Shown: positions 17,922 through 26,986 of the stretch, piece by piece | How the letters are laid out: the number at the start of each line of letters is the position of its first letter | How positions within the stretch are numbered: the first letter of the stretch is position 1 | DNA from: Aequorivita sp. | Lineage (GTDB): Bacteria > Bacteroidota > Bacteroidia > Flavobacteriales > Flavobacteriaceae | DNA: 64,000 nucleotides | Assembly (NCBI GenBank): GCA_024637015.1 | Contig: JAGXGE010000032.1 | Coordinates: forward strand, 137,531 to 201,530 | Direction: 5' to 3' | Program-made: the position numbers and the translations under genes | Notes under the pieces: model-generated | What the model saw: only the letters and a program-made list of their open reading frames with translations | Told to the model about the DNA's origin: nothing | Database searches by the model: none

Positions 17922-20618
17922 ATGAGTGACGAACTCGACAATAACGAAGAACAAGAAAGTACAGGCCCAGACTATTTGGGCGTAAACGACGATACTTCTG
18001 GCGAATCCATTAAAAAGGTAACCGGTATGTACCGCGACTGGTTTTTGGATTATGCCAGCTATGTAATCCTGGAACGTGCCGTACCCGCTATTGAGGACGG
18101 TTTTAAGCCCGTGCAACGTCGCATTATGCAGTCCATGAAAGATTTGGACGATGGGCGTTATAACAAAGTTGCGAATATTGTTGGGCATACTATGCAATAT
18201 CATCCGCACGGAGATGCTAGTATTGCGGATGCCATGGTGCAGATTGGACAAAAGGATTTGTTGATAGACACCCAAGGAAACTGGGGAAACATACTCACGG
18301 GTGATAGCGCTGCAGCCTCGCGATATATTGAGGCGCGACTTTCAAAATTCGCCTTAGATGTGGTTTACCATCCAAAAGTAACTAGGTGGCAGGCTTCTTA
18401 TGATGGACGAAGAAAAGAGCCGATCAATCTTCCTGTTAAATTTCCGCTATTGTTGAATCAAGGTGGAGAAGGGATCGCGGTTGGTCTTTCCACCAAAATT
18501 CTTCCCCATAACTTTCTTGAACTCATTGATGCTTCCATCAAGCATTTGCAGGGGAAAAAATTCCAAATTTATCCAGATTTCCCCACAGGTGGAATTATGG
18601 ATGTAGCCAATTATAACGATGGTTTGCGTGGAGGTAAAATCCGCAGTCGGGCGCGAATCAACCAACTGGATAAAAACACACTTATAATTACCGAAATCCC
18701 GTTTGGAACCAATACTTCGTCGCTGATTGACACCATTCTGAAAGCGAATGAAAAGGGAAAAATAAAAATCAAAAAAATAGAGGACAACACTGCCGCTGAA
18801 GTAGAAATCCAAATCCATTTGCCCAGCGGAATTTCACCCGATAAAACTATTGATGCGCTTTATGCATTCACTGCTTGTGAAACTTCAATTTCGCCTTTAG
18901 GCTGTGTTATTGAAGACAACAGACCATTGTTCGTAGGTGTTTCTGAAATGCTTCGCGTAAGTACAGACCGTACAGTAGAATTGTTGAAAAGTGAACTCGA
19001 GATTCAATTGGGTGAACTGGAGGAGCAATGGCATTTTGCTTCCTTGGAACGTATTTTCATTGAAAACAGAATCTATCGCGACATAGAAGAAGAGGAAACT
19101 TGGGAAGGAGTTATTGCCGCAATCGATAAAGGTTTACAGCCACACATTAAGCATTTAAAGCGTGCGGTTACCGAAGAAGATATTGTACGATTGACAGAAA
19201 TTCGAATTAAAAGAATTTCGAAATTTGATATTGATAAAGCGCAGCAAAAGATTGATGCATTGGAAGATAGCATAGCCAAGATAAAACATCACTTAGCGAA
19301 TTTGATTGAATATGCGATTGATTATTTCAAAAGGTTGAAGAAGGATTACGGAGCTGGAAAAGAACGTAAAACCGAAATCAGAACCTTTGATGATATAGAA
19401 GCAACGAAGGTTGTAATTCGAAATACAAAATTATACGTAAACCGCGCAGAAGGTTTTGTGGGTACAAGTTTAAAACGCGACGAATACGTTACAGATTGTA
19501 GTGATATTGACGACATTATTGTTTTTACTGAGGATGGAAAAATGATGGTCACTAAAGTGGACCAAAAAACCTTTGTAGGCAAAGGTATTATTCACGTTGC
19601 TGTTTTCAAGAAAAAGGACAAACGCACTATTTATAATATGATTTATCGCGATGGCGCACGAGGGGCAAATTACGTGAAGCGTTTTGCGGTAACCTCTACT
19701 ACGCGAGACAGGGAGTATGATATGACCAATGGGACTAAAGGCTCCAAAGCGCTCTATTTTACGGCAAACCCCAATGGTGAAGCGGAAGTGGTGACTATTT
19801 ATTTGCGCCAAAACGGCAGTATCAAAAAACTGAAGTTCGATTTAGATTTTGCTGACCAATTGGTGAAAGGAAGAAATTCCAAAGGAAACATCGTTACAAA
19901 GTATTCCATTAAGAAAATTGAACTCAAAGAAAAAGGACTTTCCACGCTTAAACCCCGAAAAATATGGTTTGACGATTCGGTGCAACGCTTGAATGTGGAC
20001 GAACGGGGAGAGCTTTTAGGAGAATTCAGAAAAGAGGATAGATTGCTCATCGTGAATCAAAAAGGCATTGTGAAAACGGTAGTTCCCGATCTTCAGTTGC
20101 GTTTTGAAGACGATATGATTATTCTTGAAAAATGGGATCCTAAAAAACCATTAAGTGCCATTTATTGGGAAGGGGAAAAGGAACTTTTTTATGTGAAGCG
20201 CTTTTTGATTGATCATCCGGACAAAGAAGAGACTATTATCACTGATCACCCCAATTCATACCTCGAAAAGATTTTTACAGATTACCGCCCAATGACAGAA
20301 GTGGTTTTCGCGAAAAAAAGAGGGCAGGAGCGTGATGAAAATATGGAGCTGAATTTAGAGGAATTTATCGCTGTAAAAGGAATTACCGCAATGGGCAATC
20401 AGCTCACCAAAGAAAAGGTTTTGGAAATAAACGCCTTAGAACCTTTGCCTTACGAACCACCACCAACAGTTGAGCCAGAAGAAATGGATGTTGTTGATGA
20501 AGAGGATATAGTCTCTAATGAAGAAGAACCCGAAGGTGAAAATGATTCAGATACAAATGATTCTCACAATGAAAACGACTCAAAAACTGAGGAGGGCGGA
20601 CAAGGTCTTTTGTTTTAA
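17922..20618 (+). CDS. parC: DNA topoisomerase IV subunit A
   Basis: 898 residues. The breakage-reunion domain carries the catalytic Tyr135 in AASRYIEARL, and FKPVQRRIMQSM and MQYHPHGDASI lie before it. A coiled-coil segment spans about 435-480, followed by a beta-pinwheel C-terminal domain without a canonical GyrA box. The last 60 residues are a strongly acidic Glu/Asp/Asn tail, which is unstructured. It forms topoisomerase IV with ParE, 650 bases upstream. Confidence 0.93.
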   Translation: MSDELDNNEEQESTGPDYLGVNDDTSGESIKKVTGMYRDWFLDYASYVILERAVPAIEDGFKPVQRRIMQSMKDLDDGRYNKVANIVGHTMQYHPHGDASIADAMVQIGQKDLLIDTQGNWGNILTGDSAAASRYIEARLSKFALDVVYHPKVTRWQASYDGRRKEPINLPVKFPLLLNQGGEGIAVGLSTKILPHNFLELIDASIKHLQGKKFQIYPDFPTGGIMDVANYNDGLRGGKIRSRARINQLDKNTLIITEIPFGTNTSSLIDTILKANEKGKIKIKKIEDNTAAEVEIQIHLPSGISPDKTIDALYAFTACETSISPLGCVIEDNRPLFVGVSEMLRVSTDRTVELLKSELEIQLGELEEQWHFASLERIFIENRIYRDIEEEETWEGVIAAIDKGLQPHIKHLKRAVTEEDIVRLTEIRIKRISKFDIDKAQQKIDALEDSIAKIKHHLANLIEYAIDYFKRLKKDYGAGKERKTEIRTFDDIEATKVVIRNTKLYVNRAEGFVGTSLKRDEYVTDCSDIDDIIVFTEDGKMMVTKVDQKTFVGKGIIHVAVFKKKDKRTIYNMIYRDGARGANYVKRFAVTSTTRDREYDMTNGTKGSKALYFTANPNGEAEVVTIYLRQNGSIKKLKFDLDFADQLVKGRNSKGNIVTKYSIKKIELKEKGLSTLKPRKIWFDDSVQRLNVDERGELLGEFRKEDRLLIVNQKGIVKTVVPDLQLRFEDDMIILEKWDPKKPLSAIYWEGEKELFYVKRFLIDHPDKEETIITDHPNSYLEKIFTDYRPMTEVVFAKKRGQERDENMELNLEEFIAVKGITAMGNQLTKEKVLEINALEPLPYEPPPTVEPEEMDVVDEEDIVSNEEEPEGENDSDTNDSHNENDSKTEEGGQGLLF

Positions 20619-20718
20619 TATTTCTAAATAAATTTGGTTTTGAATAATTTCTTTAGAAAAAAGTTTAAAAAACTTTAGATTCCATTTCGAAACCTTTTGA
20701 TTTTCAAAAGAAAAACAT

Positions 20719-20726
20719 TATTTTTG
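20719..20726 (+). promoter_or_regulatory. -7 promoter box of rpsA
   Basis: TATTTTTG, a full TAnnTTTG match. The transcript would start near 20732, which gives a leader of about 160 bases before the ATG at 20895. Confidence 0.65.
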
Positions 20727-20730
20727 CACC

Positions 20731-20894
20731 CCTTTTAGCGACGAGTCAAGAATAAGAGGAATTGAAACAAAACAAAAACAAACCCTTCTGTGGGATAGTC
20801 GCATAAAATTCTTGTAACAGTGCAGAATACAAAACATTGATTTTAAAAGGTTTTTCCGAAACTTCGGGGCTGCAGAAATCAATTCTACAAACAA
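20731..20894 (+). promoter_or_regulatory. structured 5' leader of rpsA, candidate autoregulatory RNA
   Basis: Seen in sequence: stem A pairs TTTTAGCGAC (20733-20742) with GTCGC-A-TAAAA (20798-20808, one bulge). Stem B pairs TTGTA (20812-20816) with TACAA (20828-20832). Stem C pairs ATTGATTT (20836-20843) with AAATCAAT (20876-20883) and encloses the hairpin CCGA-AACT-TCGG (20856-20867). An alternative pair, CCTTTTA (20731-20737) with TAAAAGG (20844-20850), would break stem A or form a pseudoknot with stem C. Stem C ends 11 bases before the ATG, close enough to control ribosome access. Ribosomal protein S1 is known to regulate its own translation in E. coli; a similar role here is inference. 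Confidence 0.5.
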
Positions 20895-22802
20895 ATGGCT
20901 GATAAAGCAAACAAAGAAGTAGCTGAAGAAAAAGCTGCAAAAAAACAAGAGGAAACTGCAGTTGCAGAAATGACAACTGAAGACACCAACACTGAAGAAG
21001 CGAAAGTAGAAGAAAACAAAAAGCCGAAAGCTGAGGTTTCTTTGAAAGAGAGCAATCCTGAAAAATTTCTAGAAGATTTCAACTGGCACAACTACGAAGA
21101 AGGTATTGACCCAATCGATGATGGTAAGCTGGAAGAATTCGAAAAATTGGTAGCTGCGAATTTCGTAGATACACTTGATGACGAAGTTGTTGAAGGAAAA
21201 GTGGTTTTCATTACAGACCGTGATGCAATCATTGACATCAACGCGAAGAGTGAAGGTGTTGTTTCATTGAACGAGTTCCGTTACAATCCAGATTTAAAAG
21301 TTGGTGACAAAGTAGAAGTATTGATCGATGTTCGTGAGGACAGTACCGGTCAACTTATTCTTAGCCACCGTAAAGCTAGAACCATTAAGGCTTGGGATCG
21401 CGTAAATGCTGCCCATGATGAAGCTACAATCGTAAACGGTTACGTAAAATGCCGCACAAAAGGTGGTATGATCGTAGATGTTTTCGGTATCGAGGCTTTC
21501 TTGCCAGGTTCTCAAATTGATGTTAAACCAATCCGTGATTACGATATTTACGTTGGTAAAACAATGGAGTTCAAAGTTGTTAAGATCAACCACGAATTTA
21601 AAAACGTTGTTGTTTCTCACAAAGCGCTTATTGAAGCGGATATTGAAGAACAGAAAAAAGAAATCATCGGGCAGCTTGAAAAAGGACAAGTACTTGAAGG
21701 TGTTGTTAAAAACATCACTTCATACGGAGTATTTGTTGATCTTGGTGGCGTTGATGGACTTGTTCACATTACTGACCTTTCTTGGTCACGTATCAACCAT
21801 CCAAATGAGATTGTTGAACTTGATCAGAAATTGAACGTTGTTATCCTTGATTTCGATGAAGATAAAACACGTATCCAATTAGGTCTTAAGCAATTGAATC
21901 CTCACCCATGGGAAGCTCTTGGAGAAGAGTTGAAAGTAGGTGATAAAGTAAAAGGTAAAGTAGTTGTTATTGCAGACTACGGTGCGTTTATTGAAGTTGC
22001 TGAAGGTGTTGAAGGTCTTATCCACGTTAGCGAAATGTCTTGGTCTACTCATTTACGTAGCGCACAAGATTTCGTAAATGTTGGTGATGAGGTTGAAGCG
22101 GTAATCCTTACAATGGATAAGGAAGAACGCAAAATGAGCCTTGGTATCAAACAAATGACTCCAGACCCATGGACTGATATCACTAAAAAATACCCAGTTG
22201 GTTCACGCCATAAAGGTATTGTTCGCAACTTCACCAATTTTGGTGTTTTTGTTGAACTTGAAGAAGGTATCGATGGTCTTATATACATTAGCGATCTTTC
22301 TTGGACCAAGAAAATCAAGCACCCAAGTGAATTCACCAACATTGGTGATGAGCTAGAAGTGGTTGTATTGGAATTGGATGTTGAAGGCCGTAAATTGAGT
22401 TTAGGTCACAAACAAACAGAAGAAAACCCTTGGGATAAATACGAAGCTGAATTTGCTGTTGGAACCAAGCACACTGCCGCTATTGATGAAGTAGTTGACA
22501 AAGGTGCTACAATAAAGTTCAATGATGATATCGTTGCTTTCGTACCAAGCCGTCACCTTGAAAAAGAGGATGGTTCTATGTTGAAGAAAGGTGATGAAGC
22601 AGAATTCCAAATTATTGAGTTCAACAAAGAATTCAAGAAAGTGGTTACTTCTCATATGGCTATTCACAAAGAAGAGGAAGCTAAAATTGTAAAAGAAGCT
22701 GTTAAAAAGCAGGCTAATTCTGCAGAGGAGTCAAAAACTACTTTAGGTGATGCCAACTCAAAGCTTCAGGAACTTAAAGACAAAATGGACGGTAAAAAAT
22801 AA
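20895..22802 (+). CDS. rpsA: 30S ribosomal protein S1
   Basis: 635 residues with six S1 (OB-fold) RNA-binding domains, recognisable from repeats such as VVKNITSYGVFVDLGGVDGLVHITDLSW and GIVRNFTNFGVFVELEEGIDGLIYISDLSW. The N-terminal 50 residues are an acidic, Lys/Glu-rich extension and the C-terminus is a charged tail. It helps load mRNA onto the ribosome, which matters in Bacteroidota because most of their genes lack Shine-Dalgarno sequences. Codon use is strongly biased, as expected for a highly expressed gene. A long leader precedes it and a terminator follows. Confidence 0.97.
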   Translation: MADKANKEVAEEKAAKKQEETAVAEMTTEDTNTEEAKVEENKKPKAEVSLKESNPEKFLEDFNWHNYEEGIDPIDDGKLEEFEKLVAANFVDTLDDEVVEGKVVFITDRDAIIDINAKSEGVVSLNEFRYNPDLKVGDKVEVLIDVREDSTGQLILSHRKARTIKAWDRVNAAHDEATIVNGYVKCRTKGGMIVDVFGIEAFLPGSQIDVKPIRDYDIYVGKTMEFKVVKINHEFKNVVVSHKALIEADIEEQKKEIIGQLEKGQVLEGVVKNITSYGVFVDLGGVDGLVHITDLSWSRINHPNEIVELDQKLNVVILDFDEDKTRIQLGLKQLNPHPWEALGEELKVGDKVKGKVVVIADYGAFIEVAEGVEGLIHVSEMSWSTHLRSAQDFVNVGDEVEAVILTMDKEERKMSLGIKQMTPDPWTDITKKYPVGSRHKGIVRNFTNFGVFVELEEGIDGLIYISDLSWTKKIKHPSEFTNIGDELEVVVLELDVEGRKLSLGHKQTEENPWDKYEAEFAVGTKHTAAIDEVVDKGATIKFNDDIVAFVPSRHLEKEDGSMLKKGDEAEFQIIEFNKEFKKVVTSHMAIHKEEEAKIVKEAVKKQANSAEESKTTLGDANSKLQELKDKMDGKK

Positions 22803-22822
22803 TCGTTTCATTTATAAATAAT

Positions 22823-22852
22823 AAAAAGCCTTTCGGAAACGGAAGGCTTTTT
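22823..22852 (+). terminator. terminator of rpsA
   Basis: AAAAAGCCTT ... AAGGCTTTTT, a 10-base-pair stem followed by a T-run, 21 bases after the rpsA stop. Confidence 0.9.
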
Positions 22853-22910
22853 TTGTATTGTAGATTTAAATCAATTTTAAATACATCACTTTTAAAAGCC
22901 AAAAAAAATG

Positions 22911-22918
22911 TATTTTTG
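22911..22918 (+). promoter_or_regulatory. -7 promoter box of pyrR
   Basis: TATTTTTG matches TAnnTTTG. The predicted transcription start falls inside the inverted repeat that follows. Confidence 0.6.
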
Positions 22919-22920
22919 CT

Positions 22921-22939
22921 TTCTGAATACAATTCAGAA
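22921..22939 (+). promoter_or_regulatory. inverted repeat in the pyrR leader
   Basis: TTCTGAAT-ACA-ATTCAGAA is a perfect 8-base-pair inverted repeat with a 3-base centre. It starts two bases after the -7 box and ends six bases before the ATG at 22946. It could be an operator at the start site or a 5' RNA hairpin that hides the start. Confidence 0.5.
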
Positions 22940-22945
22940 CTTCCT

Positions 22946-23485
22946 ATGAGCCAAAAAGTGTTACTGAACGCAACCGAAATAAACATTGCGCTTAACCGTT
23001 TGGCTTGTCAATTGATTGAAAAACACGACGATTTTTCCAAAACCGTTCTTATCGGAATCCAACCGCGAGGCGTCTTTTTAGCTGAAAGGCTTAAAACGTT
23101 GCTTGAAACCGAATACAAAATCAAGAACATCAAGCTTGGTTATTTGGACATTACCTTTTATCGTGATGACTTCAGAAGAAGTGAAAAACCCTTGGAAGCT
23201 AACAAAACCAAGATCGATTTTATTGTTGAAGATAAAAACGTTGTTTTTATAGACGATGTTCTTTTTACTGGAAGAAGTATTCGTTCAGCATTAACAGCGG
23301 TGCAATCCTTCGGAAGGCCTTTGGAAATAGAATTGCTTACATTAATAGATCGTCGTTTTAGTCGTCATTTGCCCATTCAGCCAGATTATCGCGGAAGGCA
23401 AGTAGACGCTATCAATGGTGAGAAAGTAAAAGTTTGTTGGAAAGAAAATGATGGAGAAGACGCTGTATATTTAGTAAAGAATTAA
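22946..23485 (+). CDS. pyrR: PyrR phosphoribosyltransferase/regulator
   Basis: I start at 22946 (MSQKVLLNATEINIAL, 179 residues). The ORF-track start at 22853 lies before the promoter box and within the rpsA terminator. The PRPP-binding motif is VVFIDDVLFTGRSIRSAL, with LIGIQPRGVFLAERL near the N-terminus. PyrR has uracil phosphoribosyltransferase activity. In Firmicutes it binds pyr mRNA to attenuate transcription. pyrB follows after 7 bases, so pyrR-pyrB are cotranscribed. Whether this PyrR binds RNA is not shown. Confidence 0.9.
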   Translation: MSQKVLLNATEINIALNRLACQLIEKHDDFSKTVLIGIQPRGVFLAERLKTLLETEYKIKNIKLGYLDITFYRDDFRRSEKPLEANKTKIDFIVEDKNVVFIDDVLFTGRSIRSALTAVQSFGRPLEIELLTLIDRRFSRHLPIQPDYRGRQVDAINGEKVKVCWKENDGEDAVYLVKN

Positions 23486-23492
23486 AAAAACT

Positions 23493-24431
23493 ATGAGCGA
23501 ACTAAGTGTAAACCACTTATTGGGAATTAAATACATCACCGAAGCCGATATCCAACTCATCTTCGAAACGGCAGATCATTTCAAGGAAGTTATCAATCGG
23601 CCCATCAAAAAAGTTCCTTCGCTTCGTGATATAACAATTGCCAATCTTTTTTTTGAAAACAGCACAAGAACCAAGCTTTCTTTTGAACTTGCTGAAAAAC
23701 GACTGTCTGCAGATGTTATCAATTTTTCATCAACCAGTTCTTCAGTAACCAAAGGTGAAACGCTAATTGATACCGTAAACAATATTCTTTCAATGAAAGT
23801 GGATATGGTTGTTATGCGTCATCCAAATCCAGGTGCTGGAGTGTTTCTCTCAAAACATGTTGACGCAAGTATAATTAATGCAGGAGACGGTGCTCATGAG
23901 CATCCAACGCAAGCATTGCTGGATAGTTATTCCATTCGTGAAAAGCTTGGCGATGTTGCGGGGAAAAAAGTGGTAATTGTTGGAGATATTCTTCATTCAC
24001 GAGTAGCTTTGTCCAATATTTTTACACTTCAAAAACTTGGAGCAACGGTTAAGGTTTGCGGACCTAAAACACTTATTCCTAAATATATAGAAAAATTAAA
24101 TGTATCGATTGAAACCAATCTTCGTAAAGCTTTAGAATGGTGTGATGTAGCGAATATGCTACGTGTACAAAACGAACGGATGGACATTAGTTATTTCCCC
24201 ACAACAAGAGAGTATACACAGCAATTTGGACTAAACAAACAGCTACTTGATTCACTCAACAAAGAAATTGTGGTAATGCACCCTGGTCCAATAAATAGAG
24301 GCGTTGAAATTACAAGCGATGTTGCGGACAGCAAACAATCCATTATTTTGGAACAGGTACAAAACGGTGTTGCCATACGTATGGCGGTAATCTATTTATT
24401 GGCTTCAAAAATTAAACATAATGAAGATTGA
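23493..24431 (+). CDS. pyrB: aspartate carbamoyltransferase catalytic subunit
   Basis: 312 residues, first committed step of pyrimidine synthesis (carbamoyl phosphate plus aspartate). The carbamoyl-phosphate motif is FFENSTRTKLSFE, with GDGAHEHPTQALLD, and MHPGPINRGVEI near the end. It lies in the pyrR-pyrB operon. The last 11 bases overlap the next gene, which is probably translationally coupled. No pyrI regulatory-subunit gene is nearby. Confidence 0.95.
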   Translation: MSELSVNHLLGIKYITEADIQLIFETADHFKEVINRPIKKVPSLRDITIANLFFENSTRTKLSFELAEKRLSADVINFSSTSSSVTKGETLIDTVNNILSMKVDMVVMRHPNPGAGVFLSKHVDASIINAGDGAHEHPTQALLDSYSIREKLGDVAGKKVVIVGDILHSRVALSNIFTLQKLGATVKVCGPKTLIPKYIEKLNVSIETNLRKALEWCDVANMLRVQNERMDISYFPTTREYTQQFGLNKQLLDSLNKEIVVMHPGPINRGVEITSDVADSKQSIILEQVQNGVAIRMAVIYLLASKIKHNED

Positions 24432-24756
24432 GAATCACCCAAATTTCGTGGTCCTTGAAGATGAAAAGGACGATATTATTGACTTTGCCTCGTTTATGGA
24501 GAGTCAAATTCCTTCAAAGTACAAAGGTCAAAATGTGGTATTGAATCTATTGAAATATGATTCTTTGGAATTGCCAGATTTATTAAAATTCCTAAAGACT
24601 TCCAACCTTCACCGTAAAACAAAACAATCTTTTGTAATCGTAAACGACGCCATCGATATTGATGAAGTTCCTTATGAAATGATAGTCGTGCCAACGCTTC
24701 AAGAAGCTGGAGATATTGTTGAAATGGAGGAAATTGAAAGAGACTTGGGATTTTAG
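24421..24756 (+). CDS. small STAS-like protein between pyrB and rnz
   Basis: 111 residues, starting inside the end of pyrB. Alternating strands and helices (NVVLNLLKYDSLELPDLLKFLKTSNLHRKTKQSFVIVND) look like a STAS or anti-sigma-antagonist fold, but the phospho-acceptor Ser region is not evident. I recall homologues in the same place before rnz in Flavobacteriaceae, where they are sometimes mislabelled ribonuclease Z. Function unknown. Confidence 0.7.
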   Translation: MKIENHPNFVVLEDEKDDIIDFASFMESQIPSKYKGQNVVLNLLKYDSLELPDLLKFLKTSNLHRKTKQSFVIVNDAIDIDEVPYEMIVVPTLQEAGDIVEMEEIERDLGF

Positions 24757-24847
24757 ATTTACGATTGCAGTTTGTAGGTTTTTCCATTATCTTGAGTAAA
24801 TAGCAGAGACAGATTTCAATTTCCAAATCGAAAATCTTAAATCGTAA
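24757..24847. repeat. TTAGATTTACGATT-type word repeat
   Basis: The gap begins TTTAGATTTACGATTGCAG and ends AAATCTTAAATCGTAAATG, two inversely related word chains. Similar words (ATTAACGATTAACGATTTTTGA) sit before miaE at 31662-31685. No promoter is seen. Confidence 0.4.
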
Positions 24848-25753
24848 ATGAAAATAACAATCCTAGGATGCCATTCCGCAACACCAACAACCTCAGCACA
24901 TCCAACAGCGCAGGTTTTGGAAATGAAGGGGCATTTATTTTTGATTGATTGTGGTGAAGGCACACAAGTTCAGTTGCGAAAATATAAAATCAAGTTTTCA
25001 AGAATTAAGCATATCTTTATTTCACATCTACATGGCGACCACTTTTTTGGTTTACCTGGTCTTATTTCCACTTTTTTGCTTTTGGGAAGGGAGACCGATT
25101 TGCACGTTCATGGTCCGAAAGGTATCAAGGAAGCAATTTTACTACTTTTAAAGCTTGGGAAAACGTATACCAATTATCCGTTGTATTTTCACGAGTTGGA
25201 AGAAACTGCACCTCAACTAATTTTTGAAGACGAGAAGCTTACAGTGGAAACAATTCCGCTGAATCACAGGGTTTATACAAATGGATTTCTTTTCAAAGAA
25301 AAACCCTATGATCGCAAGCTAAACGTGGAAGCTGCACGAAAACTCAATATTGATTTGAGTTACTACAACAAAATAAAACAGGGTTTTGATGTTGAGAACA
25401 AAGCAGGAAAACTAATTCCAAATAGCGAAATAACTTTTGATCCACCACCAACTAAATCTTATGCTTTTTGCAGTGATACTGCTTATAACCCTGAGATGGT
25501 TCCACAGATTGAAGGAGCAACGGTTTTATATCACGAATCTACCTTTTTGGAGGAACACCATCATCTTTGTGACAAAACCAAGCACAGTACAGCAAAAGAA
25601 GCAGGGGTGATTGCCAGAAAAGCAAAAGTAGGAACTTTAATTCTTGGCCATTATTCTGGACGTTACGGCAATTTGGAACTTTTCAGGAAAGAAGCGCAGG
25701 ATGTTTTTGAGAATGTTGAATTAGCAGAGGACGGCAAGCATTTTTCTTTTTAA
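24848..25753 (+). CDS. rnz: ribonuclease Z
   Basis: 301 residues, metallo-beta-lactamase fold, tRNA 3'-end endonuclease. The zinc motif is SHLHGDHFFGLPG. Further metal ligands are in FCSDTAYNP and the C-terminal LGHYSGRY. The dimerisation and exosite arm lies at about 165-185. The length is normal for the short-form enzyme. Confidence 0.94.
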   Translation: MKITILGCHSATPTTSAHPTAQVLEMKGHLFLIDCGEGTQVQLRKYKIKFSRIKHIFISHLHGDHFFGLPGLISTFLLLGRETDLHVHGPKGIKEAILLLLKLGKTYTNYPLYFHELEETAPQLIFEDEKLTVETIPLNHRVYTNGFLFKEKPYDRKLNVEAARKLNIDLSYYNKIKQGFDVENKAGKLIPNSEITFDPPPTKSYAFCSDTAYNPEMVPQIEGATVLYHESTFLEEHHHLCDKTKHSTAKEAGVIARKAKVGTLILGHYSGRYGNLELFRKEAQDVFENVELAEDGKHFSF

Positions 25754-25827
25754 ATTTTAATAGAGATTTAATAAGACACTGTTTTAAAGATTATTTAAAA
25801 CCCTTAACTTGCGTTAAAACTTGAACT

Positions 25828-26472
25828 ATGGCTGAAAAGCTTCACGATTACCGAAAATCTTACGAAAAAGGGGAGCTTTCCGAAGTTTCCGTAGATGAAA
25901 ACCCGATGCAGCAATTTCGCACTTGGTTTTTTGAGGTAAAGGATAACGGTGGTATAGATGAAGTGAATGCAATGACCATTACCACCATCGGTATTGACGG
26001 ATTTCCTAAGGGTAGGGTAGTTCTTCTTAAAAAATATGACGAAAACGGCTTTTATTTTTATACCAATTACAAGAGTGAAAAAGGCAAGTCCATATCCAAA
26101 AATAATAAAGTTTCGCTTTCTTTCTTTTGGCCAAATATGGAACGGCAAATAATCATTAAGGGAACCGCTGAAAAAACTTCAGAGGCAGACTCCATCAATT
26201 ATTTTCATTCACGACCAAAGGGGAGCCAACTGGGCGCCGCTGTTTCGCATCAAAGCAGCGTTGTGGAATCAAGAGAAGTTCTTGAAAAAGATTTGGTTGC
26301 TCTTGAAAAAAAATATGAAAATCAAGAAGTTCCAAAACCTGATGATTGGGGTGGTTTTTTGGTAAAACCAATTTCAATAGAATTTTGGCAAGGCAGACCT
26401 AACCGATTGCACGACAGAATACGTTATACTTTGAAAGATAACGATTGGATTATTGAAAGGTTAGCGCCATAA
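25828..26472 (+). CDS. pdxH: pyridoxamine 5'-phosphate oxidase
   Basis: 214 residues, FMN-dependent last step of pyridoxal-phosphate synthesis. Motifs: GFPKGRVVLLKKYDENGFYFYTNY, FFWPNMERQIIIKGTAEK, SRPKGSQLGAAVSHQSS and the C-terminal FWQGRPNRLHDRIRY that binds FMN. Full length. It lies 28 bases ahead of the sixA-like gene on the same strand. Confidence 0.95.
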   Translation: MAEKLHDYRKSYEKGELSEVSVDENPMQQFRTWFFEVKDNGGIDEVNAMTITTIGIDGFPKGRVVLLKKYDENGFYFYTNYKSEKGKSISKNNKVSLSFFWPNMERQIIIKGTAEKTSEADSINYFHSRPKGSQLGAAVSHQSSVVESREVLEKDLVALEKKYENQEVPKPDDWGGFLVKPISIEFWQGRPNRLHDRIRYTLKDNDWIIERLAP

Positions 26473-26500
26473 TAATTTTTAGAATCACAAATCAGAAAAA

Positions 26501-26986
26501 ATGAAAACATTATACTTAGTCAGACACGCAAAATCATCGTGGAAACACGATGTGGACGACCATAAGCGGCCCTTAAAAAATAGAGGGGAGCGAGATGGAA
26601 GGTTGGTTTCAAAAAAAGTGAAAGCAGAAATTGATCCGCCACAAAAAATTATAAGTAGTGATGCAACGCGTGCATTTTCAACAGCGCAATTCTTTATAAA
26701 AGCGTTGAATATTTCGGATGCAAACTTTGAAACAAACCACGAACTTTATGATTTTAGCGGGCAAAACGTTATGCGGATCATAAAAACGCTAGACAATAAT
26801 CTGGATTCAGTTATGATTGTTGGGCACAACCATGCTTTTACTTCCGTTGCAAATATGCTAGGAAATCGATATATTGAAAACGTTCCCACTTGCGGCTTTG
26901 TGATGTTGCAATTCGATGAAAAAAAATGGAGTGATATAACCACGGGTAAAACCGTTAAAACAATTTTCCCTCGAGATCTTAAGTAA
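26501..26986 (+). CDS. SixA-like histidine phosphatase
   Basis: 161 residues of the phosphoglycerate-mutase superfamily. The catalytic motif is YLVRHAKSSW (RHG type, with RHA here) and the second His is in IVGHNHAFTSVAN. In E. coli, SixA dephosphorylates histidine phosphotransfer proteins. The substrate here is unknown, and its position before ppk and ppx suggests a phosphate-related role. The stop overlaps the ppk start by one base. Confidence 0.85.
   Translation: MKTLYLVRHAKSSWKHDVDDHKRPLKNRGERDGRLVSKKVKAEIDPPQKIISSDATRAFSTAQFFIKALNISDANFETNHELYDFSGQNVMRIIKTLDNNLDSVMIVGHNHAFTSVANMLGNRYIENVPTCGFVMLQFDEKKWSDITTGKTVKTIFPRDLK

Noticed and set aside
15419-20618. Reading parE/parC as gyrB/gyrA
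   Set aside because: ParE lacks the GyrB insertion, the ParC C-terminus lacks a canonical GyrA box, and the genes are near each other in the usual topoisomerase IV order.
20718-20976. minus-strand ORFs in the rpsA leader
   Set aside because: Low-complexity Phe/Cys-rich shadows of the leader and the S1 N-terminus.
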